Shown here piece after piece: positions 10,418-20,489 of a stretch of 64,000 nucleotides of DNA. The notes below the pieces were generated by a model. That model was given only the letters and a program-made list of their open reading frames with translations, searched no databases and had not been told where the DNA came from. Both the position numbers and the translations under genes were made by a program. The stretch is from assembly GCA_036346395.1 (NCBI GenBank), contig CM070613.1, positions 24,174,818 through 24,238,817 on the forward strand. Direction: 5' to 3'. Positions within the stretch are counted from its first letter, which is position 1; every line of letters starts with the position of its first letter. This stretch comes from Hsuehochloa calcarea. Lineage: Eukaryota > Streptophyta > Magnoliopsida > Poales > Poaceae.

Positions 10418-12161
10418 GATGAGTATATTGACAAACACGAAAAAGCATAAAGAGGAGTTTGTGATGATGATCAAACATGGTATAATCTAGAAAACAAGAA
10501 GGCTCAAGACCATGTTTGTCAAAAGAGAACGACTGAAGCTTGAAATGAAAGAGTAAATTTTTCTGCAAAGCTCCAGAAGACTTTTTCTCTCCAAACTAAC
10601 TTCTCCCCCTTTTGGCAATAAACACATCAAGATGTAATAAAGAGAGGAAAGACTAAATGATATTCATTTTAAGCATTAGGAGCCATGAAGATTATCCAAA
10701 ATGACTATTAGAGTATTACATCAAGCCATAACACATAAGAATGCTATCAAGATCATGACAATTGATGTAGAGAATAGCTAAAACAAGAAGGTCATAATCT
10801 GAGAAAAGGTTCAATTTCTTAGCATGTCAAATAAACCAAGATTATAGTCTAGCTAAAGGTATCCAAGAATGATACAAGCCATGTCAAATACTCTAAGAGG
10901 AACCAAGAAGCATAATATTGAACAGTTCAGAGTGCTACCAGTTTTAAGAATGACTCAATTTAACAAGTACTTGGTCTGTTCGAAGATAAGCAATTTTAGC
11001 ACAAGTTTCTTTTTCTGGAAACATAATTATGGCTTTATCATAGTAAAGCAAGTCCTGGACTAGGTGCCATCTATAACTGCCTCCTAAGCTTCAACCATTT
11101 TTTAAATCTTAACCATGTGCTAGATCCCAAGCCTTATGCGACCACTCCAAGCAACAGACTTAAGGAAGTGATCTTAGGTCATCCAAGACTCCCCCTGAGT
11201 TCATGCCTAGTGCAATGGCAAACAGTCTCATGAGAAAGAGTTGGTGAGATCAGTTTTTTCGCACAAAAGAGATCATTTTTGCTTTTGAAGTTTTTAGACC
11301 AACGATTTAAAGATAAGTCATGTTTCTTAATGAACTGACATAGCTTAATCTAAAGCCCAGTAGAGATTCAAGACTCAACTTAGCCTACTTGACATGGCGA
11401 GAATCATAAAAGGATAACTTCAACAGACTAGTCTCAAAAGCTATCATGACAAAATTTTAGTTCAAGTTGAGCAATTTTAGTCACCTTATCATGGTAAAGA
11501 CTAAACTACACATAAAAAGTCATGATAAATCTAGCAGTTTGGCATAAATCATGGCAAGATGTAAAATAGTGAAAACAGATCATAAGGGATAATAAACAAG
11601 GCTCCATGTAATTATATTACAATGCAGGATGAAATGCACGAAAATTCAGATTCCCTTCAGAATGAGATGCACCTTTTAATTCAGGTTGAGTTATGACAAA
11701 TTTAAGAACTAGAAGAACCAAGATGAACTCCCCCTGAACCAAAGGAACAAAAACGAGAAACTGGAAAGAGAAAGAGAAAAGGCAGACCTTAGAGCATAGA
11801 AAAGATATAGTGAATACCATAACTCAGACTGATTCTTATCTACCCCATATGATTCCAGGACTATCAGCTGATCAACTAACATACTAAGGAGCAAACACTG
11901 TCCCTATCTACCCAAGGGTGGCCCGACCCTCGTTAGAACCTATAAGAAGTGAGTAAGCTCAACTTAAAGAGAGGAGAAACAGCTAATAAGCAGCATCCTA
12001 GAAGCACAAGATAAGAACTAGCAATCAAAACAACTTGGCAAGAGAACCACTCTAATCTATGCTGGAAGGACTTAGACCCAAAGCTCCCAAAAGAAATACA
12101 ACCAGAAAGGAGTAATAGTATAAATAAAGTATAATACAGTAGTAAAAGCACAAGCGCCCCC
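10418..12161 (-). other. Noncoding 3' region with repeated PPT-like motifs
   Basis: This 1.7-kb stretch lies between the end of RNase H and the 3' LTR and has no long sense frame. Minus-strand motifs of the form agggggag recur at 10601-10613, 11188-11196 and 11727-11735, besides the true PPT at 10407. Multiple PPT copies in this position are a described Sirevirus trait. I looked for an envelope-like frame and saw none. Confidence 0.75.
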
Positions 12162-12677
12162 TTACAACAGTCCATAAGGACAAACTACCCCAAGCTCTCC
12201 CCGCAGAGCTGAAAACCGAGAGCTGTCCAAAGGCTTGGTGAAGATATCAGCCAACTGGTGTTCACTCTCCACAAACTCGAGCACAATGTCACCCTTCTCT
12301 ACATGGTCTCGAAGAAAGTGATATCTGATATCAATATGCTTGGTTTGAGAATGTTGCACTGGGTTCTTGGCAATGCTAATCGCAGACGTGTTATCACAAA
12401 AGAGTGGAACACGGTCGATTACTAACCCAAAGTCCTGCAGGGTCGAGACCATCCAAAGCACTTGGCTACAAAGAATCTGCCGCACAGAACGCATTTCGGC
12501 CTCGCAGCGGACTGTGCAACACCGGATCGCTTCCTTGACGCACCGAGAGAGAGAGAAGTGCCAATGAATTGGCAAGTACGGAGGTGTCTTCCTATCTATC
12601 CTACAAACCAATAAATCGCATCGAGAAGGCTCTATGGGATAGACAAGAGGAGGAAGAGTACCAGATACCATAGTCAA
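12162..12677 (-). pseudogene. Copia RNase H domain and end of gag-pol
   Basis: The minus-strand frame is open to a stop at 12162 and carries RNase H and C-terminal text: SEAEMRSV-like (here CEAEMRSVRQ), then VPLFCDNTSAISIAKNPVQH, SQTKHIDIRYHFLRDHV and QLADIFTKPLD. The DNTSA motif contains a catalytic Asp. RNase H degrades the RNA strand of the RNA-DNA hybrid during reverse transcription. The N-terminal part of the domain runs into adjacent frames (12601-12819), so the polyprotein is interrupted. Confidence 0.88.
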
Positions 12678-13900
12678 TGGTAGCTCGAAGGTACCGAAAG
12701 ATGCGCTTCACCGCTTGGCGGTGAGATACGCGAGGAGAAGCCTGAAACCGAGCGCAAAGACACACGGAGAAATGTATGTCTGGTCTCGAGACTGTGAGGT
12801 ACAAGAGAGAGCCTATCATGCTTCTGAACTCCTTTTGATCAACTGGCTCGCCGCCTTCATCTGGTCAAGAGAGGTTGTAGAAGCCATTGAGTTGACACCG
12901 CTTGCCATCACTCATGTCAAAGCTGCCTCAGAGATCACGAGTGTACTTGCCTTGGTGCAGAAAAGTTCCCTCCCGAGTTTGTTTGATTTGGAAGCCAAGG
13001 AAGAAACTCAACTCGCCCATCATGCTCATCTCAAATTCTGAGCTCATGACATCCGAAAACTGAGAAACAAGAGCATGCGAGGAGCAACAAAGATAATGCC
13101 ATCCACATAACCGACGAGCGTAAGATCGGTGCCAAGACGGCGGATGAACAAGGTCTTGTCAATTTTACCCATTTCAAAATCATGACTCAACAGTTAGGAC
13201 TTAAGCCTTTCATACCAGGCTCTAGGAGCTTGCTTAAGTCCATACAAAGCTTTTGAAAGCTTGAAGACATGATTAGGTACTTGGGGTTTTCAAACTGGGG
13301 TCAGTTCGACATAGACTTCTTCCTCAATAAGTCCATTGAGAAAGGCACTCTTGACGTCCATCTGGTAAAGCTTGAAGCCCTTAGAAGCTGCAAAGGCAAG
13401 CAAGATTCTAATAGCTTCAAGTCTAGCTACAGGGGCAAAGGTCTCCTCAAAATCGAGACCTCGACTGAATAACCCCGAGCTACCAGCCTAGCCTTGTTTC
13501 GAATGACTACCCCATCTTCGCTTTGCTTGTTCTTGAATACCCACTTGGTCCCAATGATATTGTGACCTCGAGGGGGCACAACAAGCGTCCAGACCATGTT
13601 TCTTTCAAAGTTTTCCAATTCCTCATGCATGGCATTAATCCATGACTCATCAGAAAGAGCATGACAAACGTCTTTGGGCTCAAATGAGGCAACAAAGGCA
13701 GAATGGAGACAGAAGAGAGACATGCCAGTTTTTGAACGAGTGACTCGCTCAAAAAGATCTCCAATGATCTGCTCTGAAGGATGATCCTTTTGAATGTGTC
13801 TAGGAGGTCCAAGGTGAGATGAAGAAGTGGCCTCTATCTCATGAGCAGATGAGATAGGGACAGAGCCACTAGCTTCAGAAGAAGCAGAAGGCAAAGGCTA
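12678..13900 (-). pseudogene. Copia reverse transcriptase, active site changed
   Basis: Sense-strand text includes WINAMHEELENFERNMVW and TKWVFKNKQSEDG (13427-13894). Further on come FAPVARLEAIRILLAFAA, YQMDVKSAFLNG and LSKALYGLKQAPRAWYERL, in the order typical of copia RT. The catalytic Asp of QMDVKSAF is present. The YxDD box reads YVDG (13098-13109), so the second catalytic Asp is Gly. Internal stops and frame changes also occur. Length and order are otherwise near complete, so the defect is recent decay. Confidence 0.88.
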
Positions 13901-14089
13901 ATCTCCTCGAGGTGCGGTGCAAGAAGGCACCTCAAGAGGAGGAGAAAGAACTGGATCGGGTAGACAACCCTCATCTCCGTCCTCCTCAACATCCACAAAG
14001 ATGGACTCGCATCGCTCTAGAGAACTCGAGATATCGTGCCTAGTCCTGACCGCCTCATCAAGGTCACCTCACGAGTTTCTACCATTTTG

Positions 14090-14960
14090 CTAGACTCGCA
14101 GCCTGCACTCTATAGGCACGAGAAGAAGTCGAGTAACCTGAAAGATCCCATCACTAGATCGTGACTCGAACTTATCTAGGTTCTCATACTTCAGAATAAA
14201 ACACTTGCAACCAAACACACGAAAATGCGAGACATCGGGCTTTCGCCCATATCTCAACTCATAAGAAGTGCGATGCAAGAGTGCCCTAAGAAAAACTCTG
14301 CTTGAAACATGGCATGCAAAGGGCAATAGCCTCACCCAAAACTTTCTAGGTGTAGAATATTCATTTAGCATCGTCCTGGCCATCTCGACCAAGGTACGGT
14401 TCTTCCTCTCCACAACGTCATTTTGCTGAGGGACGGCGGAGACGAAAACCGTGCTCTACACTGCCTCACCACAGAAACTCTCAAAGTAGGAATTCTTGAA
14501 CTCGGTGCCATTATCACTGCGAATTGCTCGTAATGCACCCGGGAGCTCAACAGAAGCCTACTAAAAGACCACAAAATGTGTAAATGTCTCATCCTTCGAG
14601 GCTAAGAAAACACCCAAGAGTACTCGAGAAGTCATCGACCACAACAAGAACATACCACTTCCTCCTCACGATCAAGATTGAGCCGGGCCAATCAGATCCA
14701 TATGGAGCGCTTGTCCGGTGCATCGGCCATTGTCACTGTGGATCGGAGAGTGAGAAGCGGCAACCATCTTGCGTGCGCAAGATGGAGAGCAAACTAGATC
14801 CTTGACCATCTTGAGTTTCGCAAACCACGAATGAGATCGTGGCCGCTAACTCGGGTCAAATGATCAAATCCTATATGACCAAGTCTCCTATGCCAGAAGG
14901 TCAAATCACGGGATTCAGAAGCAATTAAACACCGGAGAGGATCACCAAAAGACTCAGAAA
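14090..14960 (-). pseudogene. Copia integrase region
   Basis: Readable blocks in the sense direction are a GAG-pre-integrase/HHCC start with WHRRLGH (the Cys pair is not evident), VLVVVDDFSS with the first catalytic Asp, LRAIRSDNGTEF with the second, and VVERKNRTLVEMARTML with the Glu. The C-terminal block YELRYGRKPDVSHFRVFGCK follows at 14090-14413. Integrase inserts the DNA copy into the chromosome and leaves 5-bp duplications, as seen here. Stops and frameshifts break the frame between blocks. Confidence 0.85.
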
Positions 14961-14994
14961 AATCAGCACGAAAGATCCTCCCATAGCAGAAATC

Positions 14995-15324
14995 TCATAA
15001 ACGGACTACCCAAGAATCAAAAAATTTGCAATTGTTTTTCTTAAAACTCACCTCGAAATCGTCATCGGTGAGCTGAGAGACCGAAAGCAGATTATACTGC
15101 AGCTTACTTACTAAGGCAACATCTTTCAGAATAAATGAATCATTAATACACACAGTACCTTTAGCGATGACGCGCCCAAACGAAGCATCTCCAAAGGTGA
15201 TCGTCTCATCACCTGGAGCACGGGCTAGGGAGGAAAACCAACGAGAATCTCCGGTCATGTGGCGAGAACAACCAGAGTCTACAAGCCAAACCTTTCTATT
15301 CCCTGCCCGGCGAACCTGAGTCAA
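14995..15324 (-). pseudogene. Copia aspartic protease region
   Basis: A 109-codon open stretch contains KVWLVDSGCSRHMTGD, the copia protease active-site box with an intact DSG. ITFGDASFGRVIAKGT and LVSKLQYNLLSVSQLTDD follow, both standard downstream blocks. The protease cuts Gag-Pol into its mature parts. The stretch itself is open, but the gag-pol frame around it is broken. Confidence 0.88.
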
Positions 15325-15721
15325 ACAGAGAGTAAAGTCTCAGTACTGGGGTGAATCAATAGTGATTTTGGCACCCAATACTGAGTAACACGTTGAAAAG
15401 ATGAAGTAGTCAAGTAAGACTGACATCTATCTACCCTACGCTCTCTGTCACTCAACGAGCCAGAAGGACTATGTGCAGACCTGAAGCTGTTGCTGAATCC
15501 GACTGCTATGGAAGAGCGAGTCGAAATTCTGGCAACATACTGATCTCGCCGCGGGTAGCCATCTCGAAAGAGAAACCGAGATCTACCCTCAACACGACGG
15601 AAGTCACGACCAAAGGGAGCATGTGGACAGAAATCAGAAAACTCAGAAAAACCAAGTCCTCGATGCTGCCCTAAATCATCAGCTGTAGCAAACCTAGACC
15701 TCAGGTTAGTCTTAGGTGCAC

Positions 15722-16532
15722 TCATGGTCTGGGGCTGACCCTAAATGCGCCTAAAAGACTCAACACGATCTCTACGCGCGATCTTGGCCCGCCTGAAGCA
15801 ATGATCAAACAAGTGTCCATCCTTCCGATGAAGGTGCAATGATACCGCCTCGAGAGGCCAAGCCGCAGTGGAATCACCTTGCCGTCGTGAGATCCTTTGA
15901 ACAAAACCGCGATTTAAAATTGACTTTCTCACCCCGGCTTAGTTTTGATCACACCGTGCTATGGTTTCGAGCACGATGTGGATGCTTCCTCATGTCCTCA
16001 TGGAAATCATATCCTAAACTCTGATTAAATCTGCAAATCTTATATTGGTCTAGAATGAGGTTGAGCTTCTTCTTGCCTCCTACAAACCTCTCGAGAGTGT
16101 TCATAAGATACTGACACTCCCGAAAGAGAGAGGTGCAAGAAGAGCAGGGGGAAGAAAGAACAGCAGAGGATAAGAGAGCGTAAGAAAACCAACAAAGAGA
16201 GGAAAGATTGGCTTGTGCATGCACACCGACTGGGAAACAATCCTACTACTAGGCGCTTGGTTTACGCCGCTAGGCGCCTCTACCAAACCCTCATGCTTCT
16301 TCCCAGCACACACATTACAAGCAGATGGTTGCTTCTCTAGAAGGTCCTTAGTTAGCTTCACACATTTTTCATCCAGAACAATCAATTCATATTTGAGTTT
16401 TTCACGAGCCATCGCATGGTGAGCTAACAGGTCCTTAGAAGCAAATTTGGCCAATTTGTTATTGTCATCAACTAATTCTTGAAACTGCTTGGAGACAGAT
16501 TCAAGTTCAAGAAGAAGTTTGGGACAGTTCAC
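15722..16532 (-). pseudogene. Gag-pol linker: coiled coil and second zinc knuckle
   Basis: The stretch at 16101-16532 begins with LLLELESVSKQFQELVDD, then MAREKLKYELIVLDEKCVK and CNVCAGKK, a Leu/Lys/Glu-rich helical region typical of Sirevirus and related copia Gag. At 15741-15932 a second knuckle is recognisable (HLHRKDGHLFDHCFRR) but its first cysteines are lost. Function of the coiled coil in these elements is not established; interaction between Gag proteins is likely. Confidence 0.7.
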
Positions 16533-16999
16533 ACATGAAGCAATAGGCTCGGAAGGAAAGCTTGTAGTTCAGTTGATTTTATGGTCCGTCTGCTTTAGAT
16601 TCATCTTCGATTATTACAGCTTTTCACAAATCTCGAGGCGAGATCAAGCAACATGGTATAAAGACCTTTAAAAGCATTGTCCTTATCCTCACATGAGGTG
16701 CAAGAAGTAGTTTCTACATCGTCGATGAACTAGGTGCTACCCTACTCATTTCTAGTTCAAGAAGCATACTAGCATTTTCCACCTTAAGTTTATCAAGCTC
16801 AAGTCGACTATCATGCGAGGTCCTTAATTTCTATGTTACCAATCAAAACACAAAGATGTATCACAATCATCACGGGGAAGCAGATCTAAGTGAAGTAAGC
16901 TCCGTGATTGTCTATCTACTTCCTTCTCAAGATCACCAACCCTAGCTCTAGATCTAGCATAAAACTTTCCTAGCTTAAGAAATGCATCATTGAGTGGTC

Positions 17000-18171
17000 G
17001 TAGAAGGACCTACCTCATCGAGTCGCCAGAGAGCTCATTGTCACGACGTCGGTCCCGCTGGCTATGAAGCACATACCGATGAAGTCGCCACCGCCCTTGG
17101 GATCTTGATCATCCTTGCCTTCGACGCCGCTCCATCCCTCCACATCGCTGAAGTTGAGGTCGTCAAGGCGGTGAGAACTCGATGGAAGAGCTTCTTGGCC
17201 TTCCCAAAGTTGCGGAACTTCTTCTTGTCTTGAGCAGTGCCGAGGGCTTCATGTTGCGGTTCTTGTCGATGTAGTCGTTCTTGCCCGAACCGCCAGAGTC
17301 GCCTTTGCCCTTCCCGCCTTGGGACGGTTGCTCGGATGTGGTTGGGGCCACCACACTCAAACAAATCACGGTCCTCCTCTTCTTCCATCCCTCCTTCTCT
17401 TGAAAGCATGGGAAAACTTCCGAGCTAGGAGGGCTAGTTGCTTATCGCCAGTCGCTCTAACTAATCATCGCTATGTCACGAGAGAGCACCAGGAGAAACC
17501 GCAGTTTAATCGTAAGAAGATCCGTATGGATCGGTGACTAAGGTCATCGATCGTGACTTTGACCTTCGAGAGACTATGTCAATCTCGTGAGTCTTGAGGC
17601 GCGAGTAAAGTGCGTCAAGAGTCAAAGTCGAGAGGTCCGTGGTATCCTTGATGGTAGTCACCTTCATCTCCCAAACGCGCAAATCAAGAGTCATGCGAGC
17701 ATCCGACGAGCATTGTCCGAGTCTGAGTATGTAAGACCGACCGCCGAGGTTACTCAAGATCTTGTGAAAACGCGCAAAGCACTCATCAAGAGACTCGCCA
17801 GCGAGCATTTCAAACTTGTTGTACTCTCGCTTGAACTAGTCCTGTCGAACTATCTTGATCTGGGTGGTACCCTCATGGTAAGCGTCGAGTGTCACCCAAA
17901 TATCGAAAGCCGACGTCAGATGAGAGATGCGATCAAACTCGCTTCGGCTCATACCTTGGATTATAATGTTCCTTGCCTTTGCATTGGCCTCAACATCGGG
18001 CATGTTTCCCGTATTGATGTTTTCATCGGCAGGAACAGCGAATCTGACCTTCACCTTCCGCCAGATAGCATACCCCTGAGCCTGGATGTATGTTTCCATT
18101 CGACTCTTCCAGAAAGGGTAATCCAGGCCATCAAAGACGGGAGACTTGGTGGAATACTTGTGTGTTGCCAT
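17000..18171 (-). pseudogene. Copia gag, N-terminal part
   Basis: The start MATHKYSTKSPVFDGLDYPF lies about 40 bases after the PBS, the usual place for copia gag. FWKSRMETYIQAQGYAIW and GMSRSEFDRISHLTSAFDIW follow. One TAG at 17833-17835 separates this from the in-frame continuation KREYNKFEMLAGESLDECFA at 17506-17808. Further on, CGGPNHIRATVP (near 17340) is a degenerate CCHC knuckle in which the first and last Cys are missing. The plus-strand open frame at 17587-18189 is an antisense shadow of this gag. Confidence 0.85.
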
Positions 18172-18213
18172 GGCTCACAGACCGGTTAAAGATCTATCGA
18201 TAAGAGCTAACCG

Positions 18214-18225
18214 GCTCTGATACCA
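18214..18225 (-). promoter_or_regulatory. Primer-binding site of the Sirevirus-like element
   Basis: The minus strand reads TGGTATCAGAGC, complementary to the initiator tRNA-Met 3' end, two bases inside the 5' LTR. Confidence 0.93.
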
Positions 18226-18227
18226 AT

Positions 18228-19740
18228 TGAAGGACCGAAATGGCAATAGAGGGGGGGGGGGTGAATGGTGCCTTAAAAATTAAGATCCTCCCCTCTTAAG
18301 TGTCCACACAGCAATCCAAAAACCCTCTGATAAACCAAAAGATGTGAAGTGAAATCCAAAAAGTTAAGCAAAAACTGGGAGGTTCTGTCAGATATCGGAA
18401 GTTCCGATTGTAACTAGCGGAACTTCCGCACTGCGGTAGTTCCACCTTATAGATATCGGAAGTTTCGATTGTCCTGACCGAAGAACAGTACGTACTGGAA
18501 ATTTCCAAAAATCCGAAATACTCAAAGATTGCTGCTCTTCTCGGGTCAAGTCTTACAGGACATCATCCTAAACAACATCTTGACCTCATTGAGAAGGAAT
18601 CGCAGACAAAGATCCATTAATCAAGACAAAATCGGATTTCTTGGATATTTGGCAAGAGAGACCAAAAACTACAATTCGCAAGATACTTAGATTCTTGGCT
18701 CATGAAACTTTGAGGATATGTTAGCAATATCAGTAAGATTCTAGATATCAAGTTTCATGCCATCTCATAAGAGAAATCAAGAGTTTCACCAAAACCCTAG
18801 GTGTTCAAGCCAAGAACAGAGAGAAGAAAAGATGCATATTCAAAGAACCAAACAACAGAGATTTCATTGCTCGGAATCAAAGATTACAGAGGTAAACAAA
18901 GAGGAATGATTACAAGAAGTTCAGTTCATCCTCTCAATCTCAACAACTAAAGCTACAAAGCAAAACAACCTCTCCAAAGACTCTTTAGAAAAAACAAACC
19001 CTAATTTTCTCTCTCAAAAAGTCACCAAAACAACCAGGGGTTCACCTCTATTTATAGCCCTTGGCTAACGGGTCTCCAACCCGTTACACCGGCTAAACCC
19101 TAATTGATCCCGCTTCCACTTGTGCCACCTTGCGAAATTACCCTTTCGCCCCTCGTGCACCTTCTGGAAGGTCCTGCATTCCTTGTTGTCCACGACTCGC
19201 AACCGCCTCGAGTACACGCCGTCTTCGACACATCTTTACCATTCTGACCTCAACGCCGCCTGCGTCTAGTCCGGTCTCCACGTGTCTCGCCACGACTCCA
19301 CCTCGATGCCCTGCAATCAGCACAGACAGAAAAACATATCACATAGCATTGCTCAAGATAATAGAATCATCATTTGCATTTGACTCCAATCCATTCACAA
19401 CACAAAATCAAAACTATGCCTCTCTGCACAGTTCTGCGCACAATCGGAAGTTCCGCATTTACCATAGCGGAAGTTTCGATTATCGGAATTTCCGCACTCA
19501 CAGGGTGGAAGTTCCGCACACCATCAAAACAGAACACAATTGTCAGGATAATCGGAAGTTCCGCGTTCCCAGTGCGGAAGTTTCGATTATCGGAACTTCC
19601 GCATTCTAGAACCGGAAGTTCCGCGCAGTACAGAAATACACCAGCAGCAGCGCAACGGCAATGAATCCAATCACAAACTTTTCGACAACAGCGTCAAATA
19701 CTCATCACTCGCATGGGGACACTACTCACATGGTCTCTCA
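18228..19740 (-). repeat. 5' LTR of the Sirevirus-like element
   Basis: Aligns end to end with 8900-10406 with about 25-30 differences, a longer G run near 18250 and small indels. The TATA box complement ctatttata lies at 19048-19056, so sense transcription would run leftward from about 19020. Plus-strand open frames inside both LTRs (for example 19130-19609) are shadows. Confidence 0.95.
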
Positions 19741-19745
19741 ACCCG

Positions 19746-20481
19746 ATCTCCATCTCCAATGAGCTTTTACGTCGAATCACCTATATCATGATGTGTTCCA
19801 CCTTCCTACCAATCATCACCCTCAATTATTGCTTTCTCTCGCAACAGTTTGTCAGAATCGAGCTATCTTCCTCGTCGTTGCCCGAACCACCGTCGTCATG
19901 AATTTTATCACTGCTGGTGAGCTCTTGTCATCACCAACGCCACCATTGTCTTTCATATACCGCGTTCTACCCTATGCTCACCTCGTGTTCACAAGAACCC
20001 TATCGAAATGGCGTCCACCTTGGCCTCAGTCGCCGACCTTGATCATCGCTAGTGCCATCGTTGCACGCAAGCATCGCGATGCCGCCACCCATATCCTCCT
20101 AGAGGTCCCACCAACCCATTTTGGGTGTTGCCTGTCCTCTCGAGCCGGCGCTCGTAAAAGTCGATGTGTCCGGAACCATGTGCCATGGCCTCTACTTCCT
20201 CTCTCCTCTCTTTGCTAGCTACCATGGTCCGACCGAGCCAACTACAACTCATGTCTCGCGGAGGCAAAACACAAATAACAAACCTTAAAAGTCACTAATT
20301 ATGTATTCAAGCCTTTCGATTTAATCCCTGTAGGACTTGTTGATTTTTTTTGTTTGAAACTTGTAGGGCTTTCTGATGATTGTAGTTGTATTGCTGGACT
20401 AGCAAAGAACCACTTTCTCGCAAAAAATGATTTGATAGTAGACCCTCGTACGATCATACCAGTTTCACAGTGCAAAAATGC
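19746..20481. other. Unidentified sequence, right half of the Sirevirus target
   Basis: Continues 8004-8899 if the retrotransposon and one ACCCG are removed. C/T-rich with several overlapping short frames up to about 20220, then AT-rich up to the hAT terminus at 20490. No protein family recognised. Confidence 0.5.
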
Positions 20482-20489
20482 CATCGTCC

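Larger units (their letters stand above)
8900..19740 (-). mobile_element. Complete Sirevirus-like copia retrotransposon, 10.8 kb
   Basis: LTRs of 1507 and 1513 bp flank a 7.8-kb interior on the minus strand. The target duplication ACCCG is perfect (8895-8899 and 19741-19745). The PBS is at 18214-18225 and a polypurine tract at 10407-10417. Domain order in the sense direction is gag, coiled coil and second knuckle, protease, integrase, reverse transcriptase, RNase H, which is the copia order. Sirevirus features are the large size, a 1.7-kb noncoding stretch before the 3' LTR with repeated PPT-like motifs, and CpG-rich palindromic arrays in the LTRs. The LTRs differ at about 25-30 positions, mostly C/T or G/A changes at CpG, so the insertion is recent (roughly under a million years if the usual rice LTR clock holds). 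The coding region has many stops and a changed RT active site, so it is not autonomous. Confidence 0.92.

Noticed and set aside
10418..12161. Possible envelope-like gene, as reported for some Sireviruses
   Set aside because: No long sense frame and no membrane-protein pattern in this interval.
17587..18189. 200-codon plus-strand frame
   Set aside because: It is the antisense of the Sirevirus gag, which reads clearly on the minus strand.
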